Below, in pieces: positions 56,801 to 64,000 of a DNA stretch of 64,000 bases (position 1 is the stretch's first letter; each line of letters starts with the position of its first letter). A model generated the notes under the pieces. The model was given only the letters and a program-made list of their open reading frames with translations, made no database searches and was not told the DNA's origin. The DNA comes from Ulota crispa (lineage: Eukaryota > Streptophyta > Bryopsida > Orthotrichales > Orthotrichaceae), in assembly GCA_963920765.1 (NCBI GenBank), contig OY987242.1, positions 30,776,002 through 30,840,001 of the forward strand. Direction: 5' to 3'. A program made the position numbers and the translations under genes.

Positions 56801-57081
56801 ACAACCCATTCAAAAAATACAGAAGACTGATTACCAAAATTACTGACTGAACCAGACTCCGTTGCTTCGATTTCCAAAGACGAGGAGCAAGCTTTGGAAT
56901 GTGAACATCGATATCTTTGCATACTCCAAATTGTTCCATAAGGCCCTTTTCATGTGGGGCCAATACCAAGAAACACTTCATGTTCGCCTTAAACACTAGG
57001 GTTTGCGTACAAGCCTCAATTCCAGTACTTTCCATCTGTTTGAGAGTCTTCGAGCAGGACATTAGCCCATGCCTCCAACAT
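50698..57081 (-). CDS. Putative spliced gene, unknown protein
   Basis: I assembled this minus-strand gene by eye from open segments bounded by AG and GT sites whose phases agree. Proposed exons are 57029-57081 (ATG start), 56254-56334, 55826-55941, then 55125-55306 or 54877-55049, then possibly 53283-53321, 51756-51827, 51443-51480, 51335-51398 and 50698-50825. A tentative last exon at 50631-50646 ends in TGA. The product would be roughly 350 residues: a helical N-terminal part, a Tyr/Pro-rich middle (KYDYLEYPLPGQPVYASIGE) and a C-terminal heptad-like helical part (REVQHSQLQGLQSVVDEIYE). I do not recognise a family. Two F4-B MITEs (52258-52529, 56509-56753) fall in predicted introns and none in exons. 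Weak points are the phase clash between the fourth and fifth exons, a 44-nt intron, and the unproven termini. Partial pseudogene status is possible. Confidence 0.4.
51335..51398 (-). CDS. Exon candidate, helical
   Basis: G plus 21 codons (ILSLMREVQHSQLQGLQSVV...) between CTTTTACAG and GAT-GTAAGC. It leaves in phase 0, matching the start of 50698-50825. Confidence 0.45.
51443..51480 (-). CDS. Possible small exon
   Basis: 12 codons plus 2 nt (RTLSQFATLPIN) after a strong acceptor (TTAATACTGTTTCAG). The donor TT-GTCTGC is weak and the following intron would be only 44 nt. The phase fits the next exon. Confidence 0.25.
51756..51827 (-). CDS. Exon candidate, coiled-coil-like
   Basis: 24 open codons (FLENQVQEERELCNLSLYHQ...) ending at an AAC-GTGAGC donor. 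The acceptor is TTATCAAGTTAG. Glu/Gln/Leu-rich composition fits a coiled coil. Phase 0/0. Confidence 0.4.
52258..52529 (-). mobile_element. F4-B MITE copy 10, perfect 4-bp duplication
   Basis: A 272-bp element, AAAGTGTTATTCGTTAAATT to AATTTAACGAATAACGCGTT, flanked by ACAG at 52254-52257 and 52530-52533. It lies in a predicted intron and includes a small duplication CCTGAATTCTTGAAAGT. Confidence 0.8.
53283..53321 (-). CDS. Possible small exon
   Basis: 13 codons (NASLEKNEFSGID) after a strong acceptor (TAGATTTGCCTTTCAG), before GAC-GTTAAG. Phase 0/0, so it can be included or skipped without changing the frame. Confidence 0.3.
54435..54513 (-). CDS. Possible exon, placement uncertain
   Basis: 25 open codons (VSLWSYHQVNFDKRIVDVRA...) ending at a perfect CA-GTAAGT donor. 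The acceptor is weak and the phases (1 in, 2 out) do not join the neighbouring candidates, so it may be chance. Confidence 0.25.
54877..55049 (-). CDS. Exon candidate 4b
   Basis: 57 open codons after a very pyrimidine-rich acceptor (CCTTTTCTCTTGCCCAG), ending at an AAAG-GTATGG donor. The product (TIQLPTFNHSGFLVKYDYLE..., then a basic SVRRRTYNEESMQRSRQEK stretch) is strongly protein-like. Phase 1 in joins directly to exon 3. Confidence 0.5.
55125..55306 (-). CDS. Exon candidate 4a
   Basis: 60 open codons (EIPTVTHLAFQFTAIINWWS...) from the acceptor TACCCCTCGCAG to the donor CCACAG-GTTGTG. It enters in phase 1, matching exon 3, but leaves in phase 0, which does not fit the next exon (54877-55049). 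It could be an alternative to that exon, use another donor, or mark a frameshift. Confidence 0.45.
55826..55941 (-). CDS. Exon candidate 3
   Basis: 38 open codons (ITEQQIQMMFQTVVRDLLPV...) between a GTAAAAG acceptor and a canonical GTAAGT donor. Phase 2 in, phase 1 out. Intron to exon 2 is 312 nt. Confidence 0.5.
56254..56334 (-). CDS. Exon candidate 2
   Basis: A strong acceptor (TGTGCTTTTGGTTTCAG) precedes 26 open codons (FNEELRASCNLRRAILCEAQ...). The donor is TG-GTACGT. Phase 2 in, phase 2 out, compatible with both neighbours. Confidence 0.5.
56509..56753 (+). mobile_element. F4-B MITE copy 11
   Basis: A 245-bp element, AACACCATATTTGTTAAATT to TATTTAACAAATATGGTGTT, with long inverted arms (GACTTCTGAATTT; TCTTCAAGATCTTACAT). 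The flanking 4-mers (ATCA/AAAT) do not match. Same subtype as 43670-43917. Lies in a predicted intron. Confidence 0.75.
57029..57081 (-). CDS. Exon candidate 1 (start codon)
   Basis: ATG in the context AAAACATGTTGG opens 17 codons plus 2 nt (MLEAWANVLLEDSQTDG), ending at a GGAAA-GTACTG donor. The two leftover bases join the first G of 56254-56334 to make an in-frame Lys codon. The start is chosen because an in-frame TAA lies just upstream. Confidence 0.35.
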
Positions 57082-57240
57082 GTTTTGACGCCGTATTTTT
57101 TATGTGCGTTGAAGACAAACCATGGAAGATATGATCCTGTCGAGGTTTTTTTAGTACCTTCAAGAACCACGATCATCCGGTATAGGAAAGCCGTTGAAAA
57201 GCTGGCAGGGTACGACATGGGAGAGTCCGTTATGTAATCA

Positions 57241-57616
57241 CTTTACCAGTGGCAGTCTTTCCTCCACAACTGTAGTTTAACTTGGTGGGCAACTCACCTA
57301 CCCCCATGGTGATGCCCATGCTGGGTAGTGGTGGAGCGCCAGGTTGACGAGGCAGGTATGGGATCTGGCCATCTGGGGGTAGTGGACCCAATGGATGGCA
57401 GCACATGTGGTACTTCGGCATTGGAGACATGTCAACCGCCAGGGTAGGGAAAATAATCGCTGCAGCATGGTCGGACTCCATTGTGTACATATCGTCCACT
57501 GCAAGCCCACCACCATTCGTGATTAGACTAATAATGTTGCCATCTCCAAAAACCCTGATGTACCAACCCAAAACCTTCAAATTCTCACAGATATATATCG
57601 ACAACAACAGGTACAA
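57241..57616 (-). CDS. Open Pro-rich frame upstream of the putative gene
   Basis: A 120-codon open minus frame with protein-like content (ISLITNGGGLAVDDMYTMES, PLGPLPPDGQIPYLPRQPGA) and GTAAAG/GTGATT donor-like sites at its end. It could be an upstream exon, a separate gene fragment or chance. No family recognised. Confidence 0.3.
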
Positions 57617-58210
57617 TGGTCACATCATAAGCGAGTTTTCCTGTTACCTGGTAGGATCACAAGGCTCGGCACAGTTAGCACAGCGAGAATGTTGTGCTTA
57701 TGAACTGCTTACTGTAACTTTAACACCAGCAGCTCCGAGATTCTTCGACCTTCAAGTAAGCCAGGGTTATTATTGTGTTTTCTCCTTCTCTTGGGGTCTT
57801 AAGCTTTCAAGTTGATCTTGTGATGATGACCTAGACTTGCAGGAAATGTTAAGGCTTTTGCTTAACTCGTGCTCTACGTTACTTGCAATGTTCGTTGTTG
57901 GCGGTCCCTCGGTAAATCAACCCCAGCGACACTCCTGCTTCTAACCACGTGCTGTCTGAAGAAACTTCGAACAGACCCAGCGCTTCTATATATCCGCCTC
58001 GTGATTCGGCTCCACGGCCGTACCGTCACTCTCGTTTGGTGCCCAAGGAATCAGTAACGCCGGGCACAGGAGAGATGTTACATACATTTGCAACAAGTGT
58101 TAGTTGTACATGTGCTCTGGATCCACAGCCGTGCAGGTAACGCCGCCCAGAGCCTGCACACACACCCACAGCCAAGCCTTTTCAGAAACTGGCCACCAGC
58201 TTGAAAAACT

Positions 58211-58277
58211 TGCCTGGAAAACTTGCTTTGAAAACTTGCCTTGAAGACTTGCTTTGAAAACTTGTCTTGAAGACTTG
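58211..58277. repeat. 13-bp tandem repeat, about 5 units
   Basis: GCYTTGAARACTT repeated in tandem. On the minus strand it lies in the presumed leader or upstream region of the spliced gene. Confidence 0.8.
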
Positions 58278-58666
58278 CCTCTGTGCATGCACCATCGATC
58301 TGCTCGAGAGAGGTCACCCGGAACTCGAAACTTGCAGGCGGCACTGGATGTTGAGCAGAAAGGTCCACAGAAAGACCGCAAGATACAAGGAGGTACAAGG
58401 GCGATGGAATGATTGTTGTGGGAGCAGAAAGGGGAAGGAAAAAGAAGGAGAAGGAAGGGAAAAAGAAAAGGGAGAGCGTTGGGACGGAGGACGAATAAAA
58501 AGCGTCCTTTGAGAGGGGAGCATTGATGAGAGTTCGTTGTTGCAGGAAATCTCGGAGAGGACTGCAATCGACGCCCATGCCAGAGTAGCCCATGCCAGAG
58601 TATCAGTACCCGGCGGTCTCGGAGCCCCCGGAAATACGGCGCACATACGTAGAGAATGTTCAGGAA

Positions 58667-58744
58667 CTGCTATTTATGTTCATCAATACCGGTATTCCTT
58701 TATTCCTGCACACACACCCCCCCCCCCTGTGGCGCTCTCATTGG
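58667..58744 (-). promoter_or_regulatory. Possible minus-strand promoter
   Basis: On the minus strand a CCAAT box (58740-58744, within GGCAACCAATGAG) lies 65 bp upstream of a TATA-like ACATAAATAG (58670-58679). Downstream, 58420-58490 is strongly pyrimidine-rich on this strand, as plant 5' leaders often are. A 12-bp palindrome AATACCGGTATT lies between the two boxes. Inference only. Confidence 0.3.
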
Positions 58745-58899
58745 TTGCCAATTAGCCTTGCTCCAGTGATTCACCCACCCAGTCCACCTGGCCCTGGCCT
58801 CTGGGTACTCAGGGTCCTTCATGTGAGGCGCTGGGACCGTAGGGGGCCTGTGGGCAGCCTTTCCTTTAAATTTCTGGCAAACTTTAGCCAAAATCTTAA

Positions 58900-59125
58900 C
58901 CCCTAAACGTCTTAGCGTGCCGCTCCAACCGGTGCAACATGGGATATTTTTCTTGTATTTGGAATGGATTCACACCTTTACTACATTTGGGACCAACAAA
59001 GAAGTTGGAGAATCAATTTATGCAATTTTAGTGAGCTATTTGAGATCCCAAATTAAAATTTCTTATTGGTAGTAAATTACAATTATACGTGAGCATGTAT
59101 AATATGCCCTATGAACGTTTAAGGG
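58900..59125. mobile_element. PB-L element (TTAA), short
   Basis: A 226-bp element between TTAA 58896-58899 and 59126-59129, with ends CCCCTAAACGTCTTAGCG and (reverse-complemented) CCCTTAAACGTTCATAGG. Non-coding. Confidence 0.65.
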
Positions 59126-59155
59126 TTAACTCAGTTTGTAACTGGCTACCATTAA

Positions 59156-59231
59156 CCCCTAAACGCCTAATTGACCCTTTTTTGATCATTGTCCTTTTTT
59201 TTGGGTTGCCTGAGATGAAAAAAATCATTTA

Positions 59232-59278
<47 letters not shown>

Positions 59279-59747
59279 TCTCACAAAGGAAAGCAAGTCT
59301 ACTTTCCAACCCAATTTTAATTATGTCAATTCAAGTTAACCTCCACCAAGAAGATTTTTTCAAAGATAAACACTTCAAATATTTGCTAGTGTTACAAAAT
59401 TACTATTTCAAAGAAACTAATGATGTTCTCTTTTTCAAAAAGGAAGGATTTTTTACTAATAGAATGTCAATTTTTGACCAATCATACCAAATTTTGTATT
59501 CCATGAATAAAATTTGTAATTTTGATGAATATTAAATGGTAAATGCTTCTAAATTCATTAAATAAGTAAATGCTTCTAAGTTCATTAAATAAGAATCCAA
59601 AACTTTTTTTGAATGTTTAACCGCATGGATAATTACTAAACATCATGACTTTTGATTTCTCTTTAGAAGCAACATTCATTGAAGTTACAAAAGTATCATT
59701 TAATAATGCATATGTGTTTTGCACTTATCCCCTTGGGAGTTTAGGGG
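59156..59747 (-). mobile_element. PB-A MITE copy 4 (TTAA)
   Basis: A 592-bp element in reverse orientation between TTAA 59152-59155 and 59748-59751. It has ends CCCCTAAACGCCTAATTGACC and (reverse-complemented) CCCCTAAACTCCCAAGGGG, and an internal (TA)n tract at 59235-59276. The internal target TTAA (CAAGTTAACCTCC near 59334) is unoccupied. Confidence 0.75.
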
Positions 59748-59750
59748 TTA

Positions 59751-60078
59751 AGGTAGGAGGCTCATAAACTGACCATCTAAGGGTTGAAATTGAATTTTGG
59801 GGAGGTGGAAGTTTCTAAAAAAAATATTTTAGAAAATTTTCCTTCAAAGATAAGAGGAATTGGCATCTAACCCAAATTGTTTCATAATTTTTGGAGTTTT
59901 GTGAAATTAATTAAGAATTTTTGAAGGTGAGGTGGCATAGGGCTACCAAACCACCCACCTCCACAAATGTACATAGCCTATACATTGTTGAAACTCATGA
60001 AAAATAACATGTACAAACTATGTACATCTGAGCAAGTGAGTGGTTTTAGAGCCTAGGCAAATTATGAGCCTCCTACCT
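59751..60078. mobile_element. TM-J-like element copy 2 (TA target)
   Basis: A 328-bp element with excellent inverted ends AGGTAGGAGGCTCATAA and (reverse-complemented) AGGTAGGAGGCTCATAAT, flanked by TA at 59749-59750 and 60079-60080. Its left TA lies inside the TTAA of PB-A copy 4. Confidence 0.75.
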
Positions 60079-60236
60079 TACATTAGGGTTTAATTTTAAT
60101 TTTTGCTAGGATAGAGCAATGCGCACTCCAGAATGCAACAAGTAAAGAAAATTTAGTTAAAATTGGATCAAATGAATGATCTATGGAAGTTCACCCAAAA
60201 ATTGCTAATTTGAGCTACTTTCATCTAGATCTAGCA

Positions 60237-60755
60237 CCCCTAAGTGCTCAATTGACCATTTTTTGGTCGTTGCCCTTTTTTGCAGGCTACCTAAGATGAA
60301 AAAATAAAAATATTTTCAAATAGGAAAGCAAGTCTACTTTCCAACCCAATTTGAATCATGTCAATCCAAGTTAAACTCCACCAAGGAGAATTTTTCAAAT
60401 ACAAACATTTCAATCTTTGCTAGTGTTATCAAATTTACTATCTCAAGAACCTAATGATGTTCTCTCTTTCAAAATAGTACATTTTTTAGTTTTAGAATAG
60501 AGTGTTGTTTTTAACCAACTATGCTAGATTTTAAATTCTATAAATTATTTATAATTTTGATGAATTTTAAATGAATAATGCTTTTGAAAAAACTAAAAAA
60601 TAGTCCAAAACCTTTTTTGAATGTTTAACCATATGGATAATTACTAAACCTCATGATTCTTGTTTTCTCTTTTGAAGCAAACTTTATTGAAGCTACAAAA
60701 GCATCATTATGTAACATATCTATGTTTTGCCCTTACCCCCTTGGGCATTTTGGGG
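60237..60755 (-). mobile_element. PB-A MITE copy 5
   Basis: A 519-bp element, CCCCTAAGTGCTCAATTGACC to GGGCATTTTGGGG, with TTAA 60756-60759 on the right. The left flank is AGCA rather than TTAA. Interior as in PB-A copies 1 and 4, and the internal TTAA is unoccupied. Confidence 0.7.
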
Positions 60756-60759
60756 TTAA

Positions 60760-61761
60760 GTTCTTCTCCCATAGTGTTTTCAAATTCATACTTGTTTGAT
60801 TCAGTCACACAAAAAAAATTGTCTTGAAAATGGAGAGTTTTGCATCAAGGCAAACTTGCCTTGTGTTCTCAAAAAAGGGGAGACATTGTGAATAGTAAAT
60901 CACATTTTAAATTACCTTCACATGTTTGATTGGACATGACCCCTAGTAGCCTAAAAAGACGTGTTTAATGAATGGTCATACTAGAAGTCAAAAAGACTTT
61001 AGATTAGATACGTACACGTGAAGAAAAGACGTTTTCTTTATATTTGAAGAGATGTTTATAGTTGACCCTTGGAATGATGTGGTAATGATAAAGCTAGTTT
61101 GGAAGGTCAATGAGGGACACCTCAAAAATGATGCTCCAACTTAAATTACATGCACTTAACTCTTGCATGGTAAGCCATTCTTGAAAAACAATTGATGGTT
61201 CACAAAACTACACACTATCAATTGGTATATCCAAATCACCATGTGCATGGTGTTTGTATTTTTGTATTAAATTATGAGGGCCTTTTTTTCCTTTTATACA
61301 CATAACTTGGTTAAAATGTGGACGTAATTGAATCATTCATAATCCAAATCCAAATTGTCCTTGCCTTGTCTTAATGTATTTTTTGATACACTTCTTGTGA
61401 AATCATTCTTAGGTTTCCAATTCTATATTTATCTAAAATTATCTTTTCTAGGACAAGTTTATTATTTGCAATGATTGTACCTTCATCTTGCAAAATTTTA
61501 TTTTATTTGTATTTTTTGTTTGAATTTTATTTATAACTATACATAAAATTATTGAGCATAAAACAAGTGCGGAAATACCTTGATTAAAGAGGACATAAAA
61601 AAAAACATTATGATATGGACATCTATTGATTGCAAATTAATGAAAATTTTAAAATATCATATGGGCAATTTTGCTATATGAATAGAGACTCAAACACTTC
61701 AATTTTTACAGCTTTTGTTATAATCAATAGAGAAAATACAATGAAATCGCACATGTAAATG

Positions 61762-61848
<87 letters not shown>

Positions 61849-62660
61849 AAAAAAAGGCCAATAGTTTCAAACTGCAAGTGCCATGGTCTTTGTTGGACAC
61901 ACTTTTCTTGAACTACTTCACACGAACCATGTCTACTTTAATTTTAAAAGTTTTGAATAAATCAATTATTATCAAAAATAATATTATCGCCATCATTTTT
62001 TTTTAACTTGTTATTTATTATAATTATCAAATCAGATTGAAGTGCAATTTACGTGGATCAAAAAATATTATCATCATGCAATTGGATATTTTCACTCTTG
62101 AAAATCAATCTATAAACTCTCAAGCATCCCATAATCTATTTTTGGACAATGAAGAGGTTGTGAATTGTCCCTTGATTTCCGAATGATGCATTTTGCATTC
62201 ATCAAAGTTGCTTTGTCTCTTTTATCATGTTGAAATATATTTTCAACAATACAGATTTTCATAACTACTTTCTATTATCAATCTATAGATTTGAAGATTA
62301 GAAGTATGTCAAGTTTAAAATAATGTCTTTTTAGTTCAAAAGTGGCTTCAAAAATCAAGCTTTACAATTTTTACTTTCAAATCATATACAATTTTTATCT
62401 ATTCAAGGATTTCCAAATTCAGCACATTCCAACCTTTACTTTCAATCTAAAATTCTCAATTTTCATAATATAAATAATTTAAAGTAGGGATTTTGGACTT
62501 TAGGTTTCAAACCTGATTACAATATGAATGATAGCAATATGAATTTCAATACCTGACTATATTCAAATTCTGCAGACTTCTTTTTAGAGATAGGCACCTA
62601 CAACAGAAATTATTCTTTGTTGTTTATATTGCATATTTACATAATTTAAAATCAAAAGAT
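60760..62660. other. No gene recognised
   Basis: Very AT-rich spacer; holds the long TA tract below. Confidence 0.45.
61766..61843. repeat. (TA)39 microsatellite
   Basis: 78 bp of pure TA, the longest in the window. The Ile/Tyr repeat ORF across it is an artefact. Confidence 0.95.
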
Positions 62661-62667
62661 GAGTTAG

Positions 62668-63041
62668 AGATAAGTAGCTCAAAAGCAAGCATTTTCATGG
62701 GCTTTTTAGACAAGGAAATGTTTGGTTACATTTTTAGACAAAGAGAAATGGATGTCAAATGTAAAATAATTATATATTTTTTAAGCATTATGAAATTGTT
62801 GATGAGTTTTCAAATTTATTTGTAGTAGGTATCCATTTGTGATTCTAGGCTTCCCATAAATTGTTCCCTTGCAACTTCTAAAGAGATGAGGTGAAATCAA
62901 GGATTGTAATTGACTCTTGCAATAGAATACTTCTTTTCTTTTATGACTAAGGAGGGTCTATTCAATAATCACCTCATATCCATTCTTGAGCTATCTATGG
63001 GATGCCTTATATAGGAGGGACGCATTTTGAGCTACCTACCT
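62668..63041 (+). mobile_element. TM-J element copy 3
   Basis: A 374-bp element homologous to 39950-40356. The left end AGATAAGTAGCTC is eroded; the right end reverse-complemented is AGGTAGGTAGCTCAAAA, followed by TA. The right TA forms part of the TTAA at which the next PB element begins. Confidence 0.65.
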
Positions 63042-63044
63042 TAA

Positions 63045-63996
63045 CCCCTAAAGCCCGACGGGTGTTGCAAAGAAAAATAAGACCAAAATTGCCATTTTTT
63101 GATGATTTATTTAAAATTCAAAATAAAAACTTTTTTTTATAGTTTCAACCATACAAAAGTGTAATATATAAGTAAGGCAATGTGTGAAAACAAAATCAGC
63201 CCATATGACTGCACAGATTGAAAGATTATAATGTTTAAAGTGAGAAAAGCAACTTTTTCCATTCATGCAAAATAAGGTTAGCAAACTTTGAGCCCTCTTG
63301 GAGTAAATTTTTTGCTCTACGCAAAAACAAGCATTTTGGCTATTCAAAAGTCTATGATGTTAGATTTACTCATGAAAAATTCAGAAGCAAATATAGAATC
63401 TAGCTTATTCTAAATCACCATGTAATGCAAGGAGGTTCAATGAATTGGCAATATACTAGTCATTTTTCATGATTTCTTGTGCAATGAAGAACTCTTTTAT
63501 TTGAAATTTGAACACTAAAAAGTTAGAGACAACCATCAAGAATATGCAAAAAAAATCCAAAGCTTTGGCTTTATAAATTGAAAGATAATAGGGCATGAAG
63601 TCAAAAGAAAATATCTTTTCTTGAAACCGCCCAAACATAGTTAACAAAGTTTGACTCCTCTTAGATTGTGATGTGAGAGCTCAGTTTTATTTTTTATTTT
63701 TTTGACAATTGTGTACCATGTTTTATTATTTACATACATGCCAAGTTTCAAAAGTTAATGAGAGTTTTAGCATAAGATTCACCAAAGATGCCTAAATTGC
63801 CCAAGATGCCTAAAATCTTTTAGGGAGCATAACTTTTTACTTGAGCATCTAATCAATGGGGTGTTTCTTTTCACACAAAGGGGTTCATTGTGTGCCCCTT
63901 ATCTCCAAATTTGAGAAACATCTACCAAAAATTGACTTCATAGGAACCTACCCAAACTTTCAATCGACTATTGAACAAACTTTTGTGGTTTAGGGG
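63045..63996. mobile_element. PB-K element (TTAA)
   Basis: A 952-bp element between TTAA 63041-63044 and TTAA 63997-64000, the last four bases of the window. Ends are CCCCTAAAGCCCGACGGG and (reverse-complemented) CCCCTAAACCACAAAAG. Non-coding. Confidence 0.65.
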
Positions 63997-64000
63997 TTAA

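Noticed and set aside
58078..58593. 171-codon minus ORF with Phe/Pro-rich and repeated segments
   Set aside because: It runs over a pyrimidine-rich stretch and a 13-bp repeat, with a second long frame overlapping it. More likely leader or promoter DNA than protein.
61674..61877. ORF with a long Ile-Tyr repeat
   Set aside because: It is the translation of a (TA)n microsatellite.

Overview
This is an AT-rich nuclear window from a eukaryote, most likely a streptophyte (land-plant lineage). The plant signal comes from its transposons: a Stowaway-type MITE with termini CTCCCTCTGTCCCA and a TA target duplication, CACTA-type MITEs with termini CACTACAAG, a MULE-like MITE, and TA-microsatellite-bordered MITEs. 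A large piggyBac population is unusual for a seed plant, so a non-seed plant (fern, lycophyte, bryophyte) or a charophyte is my guess. There is no operon, ribosomal RNA, CRISPR array or intact long ORF. Most short ORFs look like chance frames in AT-rich DNA.

The window is dominated by cut-and-paste DNA transposons, many of which can be bounded to the base. (1) About sixteen elements begin TTAA-CCCCTAAA... and end ...TTTAGGGG-TTAA, which is the piggyBac signature; I name the families PB-A, PB-B, PB-G and so on. A 5.3-kb piggyBac element (17803-23102) carries a minus-strand transposase broken by four in-frame stop codons and no frameshift. It sits inside a PB-A MITE. (2) Two families make exact 4-bp target duplications of varied sequence. 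F4-A is 732-840 bp with termini GGGTGATTGCAAG and has four copies, all with perfect duplications. F4-B is 140-270 bp with termini AACACCATATTNGTTAAATT and has about eleven copies, six with perfect duplications and one with a related empty site in the window. I cannot assign either to a named plant superfamily. (3) Two families with termini like AGGTAGG and TA target sites (TM-J, TM-M) are mariner-like.

Layout: 1-2.1 kb, two F4-A elements. 2.9-3.4 kb, a MITE between two (TA)n tracts. 3.4-3.9 kb, minisatellites. 5.4-5.7 kb, tRNA-like SINE heads. 11.6-13.1 kb, abutting PB-A and PB-B elements. 14.2-14.6 kb, TM-M. 17.4-29.9 kb, an almost continuous nest of piggyBac-type elements with the transposase-bearing copy and CACTA MITEs. 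31-33.6 kb, Stowaway, MULE-like and F4-B MITEs. 33.6-38.7 kb, relatively repeat-poor, more GC-rich DNA. 38.8-47.1 kb, TM-J, PB, F4-B and F4-A elements, a 720-bp palindrome and a degenerate tandem array. 47.8-49.7 kb, more MITEs. 50.6-58.7 kb, a repeat-poor block where I assemble a minus-strand spliced gene of unknown function from phase-compatible exon-like segments, with a possible promoter near 58.7 kb. 58.9-64 kb, more PB and TM elements.

Mechanistically, the broken 5.3-kb element shows how piggyBac transposase was once supplied here. The TTAA-bounded MITEs are non-coding and depended on some such transposase. Families with TA, TAA, 4-bp and 10-bp target duplications must have been moved by other enzymes that are absent from this window.
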